The notes beneath the pieces are model-generated. The model had not been told where the DNA came from, made no database searches, and saw only the letters and a list, made by a program, of their open reading frames with translations. From positions 1 to 11,086 of the forward strand of contig RFJX01000077.1 of NCBI GenBank assembly GCA_003694425.1: a stretch of 11,086 nucleotides of DNA, read 5' to 3'. Within the stretch, counting starts at the first letter, position 1. Every line of letters starts with the position of its first letter. Shown one piece after another: positions 1 through 6,445 of the stretch. The position numbers and the translations under genes were made by a program. The stretch is from Gammaproteobacteria bacterium. GTDB taxonomy: Bacteria > Pseudomonadota > Gammaproteobacteria > J113.

Positions 1-1021
1 CGCCCTCCGTCACCACCTGGTTGCGGCCCGCCTGCTTGGCCTGGTAGAGCAGGGCGTCGGCCCGCTCCAGCAGCTCCTCGGCCGTCTCGCCGGTCCGGTA
101 GCGGGCCAGTCCCGCGGACAGGGTCACCTGGTCGATGGTCTGGCCGTTGTCCAGCCGGCGGATGCGGGCCCGCTGGAGCTGGGAGCGGATCTGCTCCGTC
201 ACCACCCTTGCGCCCTCCATATCGGTGTCGCGCAGCAGCAGGGCGAACTCCTCGCCGCCGAAGCGCCCGACCGTGTCCCTGCCCTTGACGTTCTCCTTCA
301 GCACCTGGGCCAGGCAGCGCAGCACCTTGTCGCCCAGCAGGTGGCCGTAGCGGTCGTTGATCTCCTTGAAGTGGTCCAGGTCCAGCATCGCCAGGCAGAG
401 CGGACGGCCCGCTGCCCGCGCCTGTTCGAGCTCCCCGGCCAGCGCCTCGTCGAAGCCCTTGCGGTTGAGCACACCGGTGAGCGGATCGGTGACCGCCTCC
501 CGCCGCACCCGCTCCAGCTCCCGGCGCAGGGACTCGGTCTCGCGCAGGCTGGAGCTGAGCTGTCCCTGCATCAGGGCGATGGAGCCCTGGAGCGAGGTGG
601 TCTCGTCGACCAGGGTGTTGATGAGCTGCTCCAGCCGGGCCGCGCCCGCCTCCTGGCGCAACGCCTGCTGGCAGTCGGTGAGGGTGGTGGTGAACTCCCC
701 GGTGCGGTCGCTGGCGGTACGGGCCGTGCCGTTGAGGTCGCCGGCGATGCGCAGCATCTCCTGGCGCAGGCGGCTGAGCGACTCCAGGCCGGGCTCGGCG
801 ATGTAGCGCTGATAGAGGTTGCGGGTGGTCTCCTCGTCCAGCACCTGGCCCCGCTCGAGCAGATCGGAGATCGCCGCGCTCAGCTCCGGGTTCTCCCCGG
901 AGACGTGTTCGTACCAGACCGCGTAGCTCACCGGGTCGACCGGGGCGGCCTGCTTCGACATGTGCGGGATGGCCAGGCGCAGGTACTCGGCGCTGCGGTT
1001 CTTGTCGTGCTTGTAGAGCAT
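1..1021 (-). CDS. GGDEF diguanylate cyclase (3' end outside window)
   Basis: Makes the second messenger cyclic di-GMP from two GTP. Reading the minus strand from ATG at 1021 gives 340 codons with no stop before the edge. Residues 1-170 form an N-terminal region without recognised transmembrane segments; it starts with a soluble part (MSKQAAPVDPVSYAVWYEHV near residues 21-40, a pattern seen in some proteobacterial GGDEF proteins), then a helical, coiled-coil-like stretch up to about 175. The GGDEF domain begins at DPLTGVLNRKGF (179-190), has metal-site LDLDHFK (213-219) and the active-site signature RFGGEEF, with GGEEF at 255-259 (bases 245-259). The inhibitory I-site position reads KGRD rather than RxxD, so product inhibition may be weak. 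A GGAGG at 1030-1034 lies 8 nt before the start. The domain is nearly complete (GRNQVV at 332-337), so little protein is missing. It is 72 nt downstream of the EVE gene and may share its transcript. The sensory input is unknown. Confidence 0.93.
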   Translation of the reverse strand, partial: MLYKHDKNRSAEYLRLAIPHMSKQAAPVDPVSYAVWYEHVSGENPELSAAISDLLERGQVLDEETTRNLYQRYIAEPGLESLSRLRQEMLRIAGDLNGTARTASDRTGEFTTTLTDCQQALRQEAGAARLEQLINTLVDETTSLQGSIALMQGQLSSSLRETESLRRELERVRREAVTDPLTGVLNRKGFDEALAGELEQARAAGRPLCLAMLDLDHFKEINDRYGHLLGDKVLRCLAQVLKENVKGRDTVGRFGGEEFALLLRDTDMEGARVVTEQIRSQLQRARIRRLDNGQTIDQVTLSAGLARYRTGETAEELLERADALLYQAKQAGRNQVVTEG

Positions 1022-1093
1022 CCAGGTCCCCTCCAGGAGGTCCGTTCCGATGCCATCCTGGCGGTTCTTTCCTGTTCTTGTGCGGGGCCGGGC

Positions 1094-1564
<471 letters not shown>

Positions 1565-1570
1565 GGGGGG

Positions 1571-1583
1571 ATCCTTCGAGGAT
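1571..1583 (-). promoter_or_regulatory. Small hairpin covering the EVE gene's Shine-Dalgarno
   Basis: On the minus strand ATCCT-CGA-AGGAT is a perfect 5-bp inverted repeat with a 3-nt loop. Its right arm contains the AAGGA sequence that serves as ribosome binding site for the EVE gene starting at 1564. It could damp translation of that gene, or be a chance palindrome; there is no U-run, so it is not an intrinsic terminator for the 6S RNA. Confidence 0.35.
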
Positions 1584-1587
1584 GGGT

Positions 1588-1771
1588 GGCGCCCTCCGCC
1601 TGTACCGATGCAGACCGTGAACTTGAACCGAGGGTTCAAGCGTGGGGCCTGGCGGCGGGCTTCAGGCTGCCGCGACGAGGCGGCGGCTCAACGGCCCGGG
1701 CGTTTCGGCCCCTGTCTGTTGAGTATAGGCTCAAGGTACTTGGCCTGCTGTCGAATACCGCAGAGGACGCC
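1588..1771 (-). ncRNA. ssrS: 6S RNA
   Basis: 6S RNA mimics an open promoter and binds sigma70-RNA polymerase, lowering transcription in stationary phase. The call rests on position (56 nt downstream of zapA, same strand, as in many gammaproteobacteria), sequence and fold. The ends close in a 12-bp stem: GGCGTCCTCTGC (1771-1760) with GCGGAGGGCGCC (1599-1588), allowing G-U pairs. The 5' side of the central bubble reads CTTGAGCCTATACTCAA (1735-1719), like the E. coli CUGAGCCGAUA segment. The 3' side carries the hallmark hairpin CTTGAACCCTCGGTTCAAG (1640-1622), almost the E. coli sequence. The apical arm is closed by GGGGCC with GGCCCC and capped by a GCCGC/GCGGC hairpin. The span between stem ends is 184 nt, the same as the E. 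coli RNA. Exact ends are estimated from the stem; I see no convincing own promoter just upstream, so the RNA may be processed from the zapA transcript. Confidence 0.92.
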
Positions 1772-1791
1772 AAGACTTCGAAAACCGCTGT

Positions 1792-1812
1792 TGCGGGCCG
1801 GTTCCGGCCGCA
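1792..1812 (-). terminator. GC-rich hairpin between zapA and 6S RNA (possible attenuator)
   Basis: Minus-strand TGC-GGCCG-GAAC-CGGCC-C-GCA folds into a stem with a GAAC loop and one bulged C. A short TTTT follows 8 nt later (1784-1781), too far away and too short for a typical intrinsic terminator. It may set the border between zapA mRNA and the 6S RNA, or slow read-through. The palindrome is plain to see; its role is a guess. Confidence 0.3.
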
Positions 1813-1827
1813 CGAGACCGGATGGAA

Positions 1828-2127
1828 CTAACCCGCCTTTCCGAGTGCCGACTCCAGTTTCCGTCTGATCCTGTCGAGACCGGCATCTACGGCAGAAGTA
1901 TAGTCCTCCTTCTCCCGTTTGTATTCCAGAAATTCGTGGGCGATGTTCAGCGCCGCCATCACGGCGATGCGTTCGGACCCGATCACCTTGCCCCCTTCGC
2001 GCAGCTCGCGCATGCGCCGGTTGAGCAGGTCCACGGAGGCAAAGAGCGAGTCCTGCTCCTCCTCGGGGCAGGCCACCACGTATTCCTTGTCCATGATGGT
2101 GACGGTTACCGGTCTGGCCTCGCCCAC
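1828..2127 (-). CDS. zapA: Cell division protein ZapA
   Basis: ZapA is a small cytoplasmic protein that binds FtsZ and cross-links its filaments in the Z-ring. The 99-residue product has the family's N-terminal globular part with VTVTIMDKEYVVACPEEE (about residues 8-25), LLNRRMRELREGGKVIG, and the very typical SERIAVMAALNIAHEFL (about 51-67), followed by a C-terminal helix (about 60-95) that forms the coiled coil of the dimer. Length is close to the usual 100-110 residues. The start is GTG at 2127: it lines up with the family N-terminus and has GGAGGG 9 nt upstream inside the end of the preceding gene, whereas the first ATG lies within the conserved strand. It begins 2 nt after the stop of the coiled-coil gene upstream, so the two are likely translationally coupled. 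The stop is TAG. Confidence 0.95.
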   Translation of the reverse strand: MGEARPVTVTIMDKEYVVACPEEEQDSLFASVDLLNRRMRELREGGKVIGSERIAVMAALNIAHEFLEYKREKEDYTSAVDAGLDRIRRKLESALGKAG

Positions 2128-2129
2128 CT

Positions 2130-2351
2130 TCAGCGTCCCTCCATTGCCTTGAGCCGGGCGATCATCGCCTCCACCCGGCTGCGCGCGTTCTCGGTCTTCT
2201 CGATCAGGGCCGCCCGTTCCGCCATCAGGTGTTCCTGCTGGTTGCGCAGCGCCGCGTTCTCGTTCGAGAGCCGCTGGACGGTGCTGATCAGCTCGTCGAT
2301 GCGCGCCTCCAGTGCCGCCAGATCCAGCCTTTCGCCCACCTGTTCGTTCAT
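2130..2351 (-). CDS. ZapB-like / TIGR02449 short coiled-coil protein
   Basis: A 73-residue, highly charged protein that is one continuous predicted helix: hydrophobic residues recur at heptad spacing (LAALEARIDELISTVQRLSN, then ALRNQQEHLMAERAALIEK). It matches what is known of the TIGR02449 family, small leucine-zipper proteins encoded directly before zapA in many gammaproteobacteria and often labelled ZapB-like. By analogy it may join ZapA at the division ring, but that is inferred from neighbourhood and fold; E. coli ZapB is encoded elsewhere. It begins with ATG at 2351, about 32 nt after the predicted transcription start, and has no clear Shine-Dalgarno sequence. First gene of the leftward set. 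Confidence 0.85.
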   Translation of the reverse strand: MNEQVGERLDLAALEARIDELISTVQRLSNENAALRNQQEHLMAERAALIEKTENARSRVEAMIARLKAMEGR

Positions 2352-2389
2352 TGGTTAAAGGATCAGACGTAAGCCATTAAACCGTTTCC

Positions 2390-2418
2390 ACTATAGTTGG
2401 GCCTGTTTCCGCGGTCAA
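2390..2418 (-). promoter_or_regulatory. Sigma70-type promoter for the zapB-like/zapA/6S set
   Basis: On the minus strand TTGACC (2418-2413) and TATAGT (2395-2390) are separated by exactly 17 nt, five of six matches to TTGACA and five of six to TATAAT. The predicted start is near 2383, giving a leader of about 32 nt before the first gene. This is the best promoter I can see in the window. The -10 box lies in the palindrome ACTATAGT, so the same bases also read TATAGT on the plus strand. Confidence 0.75.
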
Positions 2419-2487
2419 CCACGCTTGCACCGCCGCCGCCACCGCGCGAGACTGATGATGTCGTCCGCGGACAGACCAGGGAACAGG

Positions 2488-3390
2488 ATGGAACCGACCA
2501 CAACCTCGCCATCCGGCTGGCTCGACCTGCTAGCCGCCCCCCTCGCGCAGCGGGAGGGAATGGAGTTCTGGCTGCCCTGGCTGCTCCTGCTGCTGGCCAC
2601 GGCCGCCTGCTTCTGGGGGGCCTTCCGCTTCCTCCATCGCAAGCGCATCATCGAGGACACCCCCACCTCGCGCATCCGCTCCGCCGCCCAGGGCTACGTC
2701 GAGCTGCAGGGCCGGGGGGAACTGCTGGAGGGCGCCCCCATCGTCTCCCCCCTGTCCGACACCCGCTGCCTCTGGTACCGCTATACCGTCGAGGAGCGCG
2801 TGCGCAGCGGCCGGCACCGCGGCTGGCGGGTGGTGGACCAGGGCCGCTCGGACGAGCTGTTCCGGCTGATCGACGAAACCGGGGAGTGCGTCATCGACCC
2901 CGACGGGGCCGAGGTGCATACCCGCCACCGGCGCACCTGGTACCGGGGCCAGCGCCGCTACCGCGAGTGGCTGCTGCTCCCGGGAGAGCCGCTCTACGCC
3001 CTGGGGCTGTTCCAGACCATCGGCGGCGACAGCGTGGAACTGGACCCCGCCGGTGAGCTGCGCGAACTGCTGCGGCGCTGGAAACAGGACAGCCAGCGCC
3101 TGCTGGAGCGCTTCGACCGCAACCGCGACGGGCGCATCGACATGGAGGAGTGGGCGCAGGTCCGGCGGGAGGCTGCCGCGCAGATCGCCCGGGAACAGGC
3201 CGAGATCCGGCGCCGCCCCCCGGTCAACCTGCTCGGCGACACCCGCGACGGCCGCCGCCCCTTCCTGCTCTCGACCCGGGACGAGCGGGACCTGGTCCAC
3301 AGGTACACCGCCCTGGCGGCGGCCTGCCTGGCCGGTTTCTTCCTCCTCGGCCTGGTCCTGGTCCGCGCCTGGTGGCTGCACTCCGGCTGA
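2488..3390 (+). CDS. GIDE-like membrane protein with an EF-hand loop
   Basis: A 300-residue membrane protein. Hydrophobic segments at about 27-49 and 273-294 flank a hydrophilic middle. Residues about 60-190 (TSRIRSAAQGYVELQGRGEL, APIVSPLSDTRCLWYRYTVE, then DPDGAEV and a LLLPGEPLYALG strand) resemble the GIDE domain (PF12483) of the mitochondrial ubiquitin ligase MULAN; no RING finger is present, so ligase activity is not implied. Inserted after it is an EF-hand calcium loop, DRNRDGRIDMEE at 210-221, with the expected D, N, D, G, I, D and E at positions 1, 3, 5, 6, 8, 9 and 12. The C-terminal membrane helix then ends the protein. ATG at 2488 is chosen because it gives a short N-terminus before the first membrane segment and has a purine-rich AGGGAACAGG before it; the frame is open to ATG at 2425, so a longer form is possible. 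It is divergent from the zapA set and 55 nt upstream of prlC. Its biological role is unknown. Confidence 0.8.
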   Translation: MEPTTTSPSGWLDLLAAPLAQREGMEFWLPWLLLLLATAACFWGAFRFLHRKRIIEDTPTSRIRSAAQGYVELQGRGELLEGAPIVSPLSDTRCLWYRYTVEERVRSGRHRGWRVVDQGRSDELFRLIDETGECVIDPDGAEVHTRHRRTWYRGQRRYREWLLLPGEPLYALGLFQTIGGDSVELDPAGELRELLRRWKQDSQRLLERFDRNRDGRIDMEEWAQVRREAAAQIAREQAEIRRRPPVNLLGDTRDGRRPFLLSTRDERDLVHRYTALAAACLAGFFLLGLVLVRAWWLHSG

Positions 3391-3408
3391 AGGAGACCCC
3401 CGCCGCGG

Positions 3409-3437
3409 TTCACTGCCCCTTGCGCCCATGCTACATT
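3409..3437 (+). promoter_or_regulatory. Candidate promoter for prlC
   Basis: TTCACT (3409-3414) and TACATT (3432-3437) are spaced by 17 nt, each four of six matches to the sigma70 consensus. A start about 7 nt downstream would fall at or just before the prlC ATG at 3446, giving a nearly leaderless mRNA, which agrees with the lack of a Shine-Dalgarno sequence there. Weak boxes in GC-rich DNA; tentative. Confidence 0.3.
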
Positions 3438-3445
3438 CAGTGGCC

Positions 3446-5524
3446 ATGGATACGCCCCTCAGAGAACCCGCCCCCCCGGCCGACAACCCCCTGCTCGAGC
3501 TGGACGGCCTGCCCCCCTTCGACCGCATCGAACCCCGGCATGTGGAACCGGCGGTGGACTGGATGCTGGCCGCCAACCGCGCCGCCATCGCCCGGATCAG
3601 GGCCATGGACCCCGCGACGGCGGAGTGGGAGAACGCCATCCTGCCGCTGGAGGACCTCTCCGAGCGCCTGCAGCGGCTCTGGTCGCCGGTCTCCCACCTG
3701 CACGGGGTGCTCGACAGCGAGGCGCTGCGGGAGGCCTACAACGCCTGCCTGCCGAAGCTGACCGACTACAGCACCGAGCTGGGGCAGGACCGCAGGCTCT
3801 ACGAAGTGTACCGACAGGTCCAGGAGCGCGAGGCGGGCACCCTGCCGCAGGCGGCACGCGCGCTCCTGGAACACGCCCTGCGCGACTTCCGCCTCGCCGG
3901 AGTGGCCCTGGAGGGGGCGGCGCGGGAGCGCTACGGCGAGATCAGGCGCGAGCTCTCCCGGCTGCAGACCCGCTTCGAGGAGCAGTTGCTGGACGCCACC
4001 AATGCCTGGAGCCGGCACATCGACGACGAGTCGGCCCTCGCCGGCCTGCCCCCCACCATCCTCGGCCTGGCCCGGCAGAACGCCGAACGCAGGGGACTCG
4101 CCGGCTGGGTCCTGACCCTGGATCTGCCCTGCTACATGCCGGTGATGGCCTACGCCGAGGACCGCGAGCTGCGCCGCGAGATGTACGAGGCCTTCTCCAC
4201 CCGCGCGTCCGACCGGGGGCCGCACGCCGGGCGCTGGGACAACACCCCGGTGATGGAGCGGATCCTGGAGCTGCGCCAGGAGCTGGCCGCCCTGCTCGGT
4301 TTCTCCAGCTACGCCGAATACTCCCTCGCCAACAAGATGGCCCGCGACCCGGAGCAGGTGCTCGGGTTCCTGCGCGAGCTGGCGCGCCACTCGAAGCCGG
4401 TGGCCGAGCGCGAGCTGGAGGAGCTGCGCCGCTACGCGAGGGAGACACACGGGGTGCAGGAGCTGGAGGCGTGGGACATCACCTATTACGCCGACAAGCT
4501 ACGCCAGGAACGCTACCGCATCAACCCGGAGATGCTGCGTCCCTATTTCCCGGTCCCCGCGGTGCTCGAGGGGCTGTTCGCCGTCACCGGGCGCCTGTTC
4601 GGCATCACCGTCCGGGAGCGGGAGGGGGTGAGCGTCTGGCACCCCGACGTCCGCTTCTACGAGCTGTACGACGAAACCGGCGAACTGCGCGGCCAGGTCT
4701 ATGTCGACCTCTATGCCCGGCCGCACAAGCGGGGCGGCGCCTGGATGGACGAGTGCCGGGTGCGCCGCAACTTCGGCGGCAGGTTCCAGCTCCCGGTCGC
4801 CTACGTCACCTGCAACTTCACGCCGCCGGTGGGGGCGGACCCGGCCCTGATCACCCACAATGAGGTGATCACCCTGTTCCACGAGTTCGGCCACGCACTC
4901 CACCACCTGCTGACGAAGGTGGATTACCCCTCGGTGGCCGGGATCAACGGCGTGCCCTGGGATGCGGTCGAGCTGCCCAGCCAGTTCCTGGAGAACTGGT
5001 GCTGGGAGAGCGAGGCGCTGGAGCTCTTCGCCCGCCACTACCAGAGCGGCGAGCCGGTCGATCCCGATCTCATCGCGCGCCTGCGGGCGGCGCGCAACTT
5101 CCAGTCCGGCCTGCAGATGGTGCGCCAGCTCGAGTTCGCCCTGTTCGACTTCCGCCTGCACCACGAATACCGCCCCGGCAAGACCGACATCCAGGCCCTG
5201 CTGGACGAGGTGCGCGAGGAGGTCTCGGTGGTCCCGGTACCGGAGTGGAACCGCTTCCAGCACAGCTTCGCCCACATCTTCGCCGGGGGCTACGCGGCCG
5301 GCTACTACAGCTACAAGTGGGCCGAGCTGCTCTCCGCCGACGCCTATTCCCGCTTCGAGGAACAGGGAGTGTTCGACGAGGCCACCGGCCGCGATTTTCT
5401 CCACGCCATCCTGGAGCAGGGCGGCTCCCGCGACCCGATGGATCTGTTCGTCCGCTTCCGCGGCCGCGAACCGCGGATCGAGCCCCTGCTCCGCCATGCC
5501 GGGATAATCGGAGAGCAGCGATGA
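3446..5524 (+). CDS. prlC: Oligopeptidase A, M3 family zinc metallopeptidase
   Basis: Cytoplasmic endopeptidase that degrades short peptides, including cleaved signal peptides. The product is 692 residues; E. coli OpdA/PrlC is 680. The zinc site is complete: HEFGH at 479-483 (H479 and H483 ligands, E480 general base), followed by GxxGVPWDAVELPSQFLENW with D506 and third ligand E509, the HEFGHxLH...DxxExxSQ pattern of family M3. The tyrosine-rich substrate loop GYAAGYYSYKW lies towards the C-terminus and is also intact. N-terminal NPLLELDGLPPFDRIEPRHVEPAV is the usual opening. ATG at 3446 is preferred; an in-frame ATG at 3428 would add six residues (MLHSVA), and neither has a clear Shine-Dalgarno. 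The frame is open far upstream through the GIDE-like gene, but that part is in the wrong frame for that gene and is not coding. Its TGA overlaps the ATG of the next gene. Confidence 0.96.
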   Translation: MDTPLREPAPPADNPLLELDGLPPFDRIEPRHVEPAVDWMLAANRAAIARIRAMDPATAEWENAILPLEDLSERLQRLWSPVSHLHGVLDSEALREAYNACLPKLTDYSTELGQDRRLYEVYRQVQEREAGTLPQAARALLEHALRDFRLAGVALEGAARERYGEIRRELSRLQTRFEEQLLDATNAWSRHIDDESALAGLPPTILGLARQNAERRGLAGWVLTLDLPCYMPVMAYAEDRELRREMYEAFSTRASDRGPHAGRWDNTPVMERILELRQELAALLGFSSYAEYSLANKMARDPEQVLGFLRELARHSKPVAERELEELRRYARETHGVQELEAWDITYYADKLRQERYRINPEMLRPYFPVPAVLEGLFAVTGRLFGITVREREGVSVWHPDVRFYELYDETGELRGQVYVDLYARPHKRGGAWMDECRVRRNFGGRFQLPVAYVTCNFTPPVGADPALITHNEVITLFHEFGHALHHLLTKVDYPSVAGINGVPWDAVELPSQFLENWCWESEALELFARHYQSGEPVDPDLIARLRAARNFQSGLQMVRQLEFALFDFRLHHEYRPGKTDIQALLDEVREEVSVVPVPEWNRFQHSFAHIFAGGYAAGYYSYKWAELLSADAYSRFEEQGVFDEATGRDFLHAILEQGGSRDPMDLFVRFRGREPRIEPLLRHAGIIGEQR

Positions 5525-6324
5525 AGCCGACCCTCAGAAACCTCCTGCCGCTCCTCCTGCTGCTCGGCGCCGGGGGCGCCGTGGCGGAGGACTACTACGT
5601 CATCGACAAGCTCCTGGTCGGGGTGCGCAAGGAGCAGAAGGTGGACAGCCCCATCATCAAGACCCTGCCCACCGCCACCCGTCTGGAGGTGCTCAGGCGC
5701 GACGGGGACTGGGCGCTGGTGCGGGCCCCGGACGGCACCGAGGGCTGGGTCGATTCCCAGTACATCAGCTCGGACAAGCCGGCGGTGCTGGTGGTCAGGG
5801 AGCTGGAGGAGCAGATCGAGCAGCTCAGGAAGCAGGCCGGCCGGGCCGCGCCCGCCAACGAGGAGGAGCTGCAGAAGCTGCGCTCGGAGCTGGACGCGGC
5901 GAAGGAGGAGCTGGCCCGGGAGAAGCTGGAGGCCGCCCGCATGAAGTCCGAGCTGGCCAAGACGAAGGCGGCACTGGAGGCGGCCGGCGGGAACACCGAT
6001 CTGGTCCGCCACGCCCACGAGCTGGAACAGCAGGTGGGCGAGCTGCAGGACCGGGTGCACGAGCTGGAGCAGGCCCTGCAGCAGGCCCGCGAGGAGGCCG
6101 CCGAGGCGAAGGAGCGCGCCGGGAAGGCGCGGGAGGAGACGGAACGGGCGCGGCTCGCCTCTCCCGCCGGAACACCTGCGCCCTCGATCGCCTCCCTGAC
6201 CGGGCTCGTCATCAATCGCTGGGTCCTGGGCGCCGTCGCCGCCGCCCTGCTGCTCGGCCTCGTGTTCGGCGTCTGGCTGATGGACTGGCTCAACCGGAGG
6301 CGGCACGGGGGGTTCAGGGTTTAG
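5521..6324 (+). CDS. SH3b and C-terminal anchor protein (TIGR04211, YgiM-like)
   Basis: A 267-residue envelope protein. Residues 1-22 are a signal peptide (KPTLRNLLPLLLLLGAGGAVA, cleavage expected at AVA-ED). Residues about 24-85 form a bacterial SH3 domain (YYVIDKLLVGVRKEQ, then LPTATRLEVLRRDGDWALVR and TEGWVDSQYIS). From about 92 to 215 there is a long charged coiled coil full of E, K, A and L. A single membrane helix at about 235-257 is followed by the basic tail NRRRHGGFRV, which would stay in the cytoplasm, leaving SH3 and coiled coil in the periplasm. This order is that of the TIGR04211 SH3-and-anchor family, related to E. coli YgiM. The ligand is unknown; SH3b domains often bind peptidoglycan. 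ATG at 5521 overlaps the prlC stop as ATGA and has GGAGAG about 8 nt before it, so co-translation with prlC is likely. Confidence 0.9.
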   Translation: MKPTLRNLLPLLLLLGAGGAVAEDYYVIDKLLVGVRKEQKVDSPIIKTLPTATRLEVLRRDGDWALVRAPDGTEGWVDSQYISSDKPAVLVVRELEEQIEQLRKQAGRAAPANEEELQKLRSELDAAKEELAREKLEAARMKSELAKTKAALEAAGGNTDLVRHAHELEQQVGELQDRVHELEQALQQAREEAAEAKERAGKAREETERARLASPAGTPAPSIASLTGLVINRWVLGAVAAALLLGLVFGVWLMDWLNRRRHGGFRV

Positions 6325-6334
6325 GATCTGGAGG

Positions 6335-6362
6335 TTGTCAGTCGTCAGTGATCAGTTGTCAG
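6335..6362 (+). repeat. Tandem heptad repeat array, left (4 units)
   Basis: Four adjoining 7-bp units, TTGTCAG, TCGTCAG, TGATCAG, TTGTCAG, all fitting TNNTCAG. It begins 10 nt after the stop of the SH3 protein gene. The same motif occurs inverted at 6407-6441. A 15-nt part (6348-6362) can pair with 6428-6442. Confidence 0.85.
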
Positions 6363-6406
6363 ACAAGAGCATGACCAGCCACCTCAGTGTGTAAAGAGAC
6401 CAAAAA

Positions 6407-6441
6407 CTGATGACTGGCCACTGACAACTGATAACTGATCA
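6407..6441 (+). repeat. Tandem heptad repeat array, right, inverted (5 units)
   Basis: Five adjoining 7-bp units on the plus strand, CTGATGA, CTGGCCA, CTGACAA, CTGATAA, CTGATCA: reverse complements of the left array's TNNTCAG motif (one unit has CTGG instead of CTGA). The array stops four bases before the GTG start of the next gene and takes the place where a ribosome binding site is expected; none is seen. The 44-bp stretch between the arrays (6363-6406) shows no repeat. Confidence 0.85.
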
Positions 6442-6445
6442 CCCC

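Noticed and set aside
1565..1639. N-terminal extension of the EVE protein (25 residues)
   Set aside because: It would overlap the 6S RNA hairpin, has no family match and no ribosome binding site; the start at 1564 has both.
3053..3445. Upstream extension of prlC by 131 codons
   Set aside because: It is an out-of-frame reading of the GIDE-like gene and is not part of oligopeptidase A, which normally starts close to 3446.
6325..6445. Insertion sequence remnant or CRISPR-like array
   Set aside because: No transposase fragment or target duplication, and the units are 7 bp without spacers.
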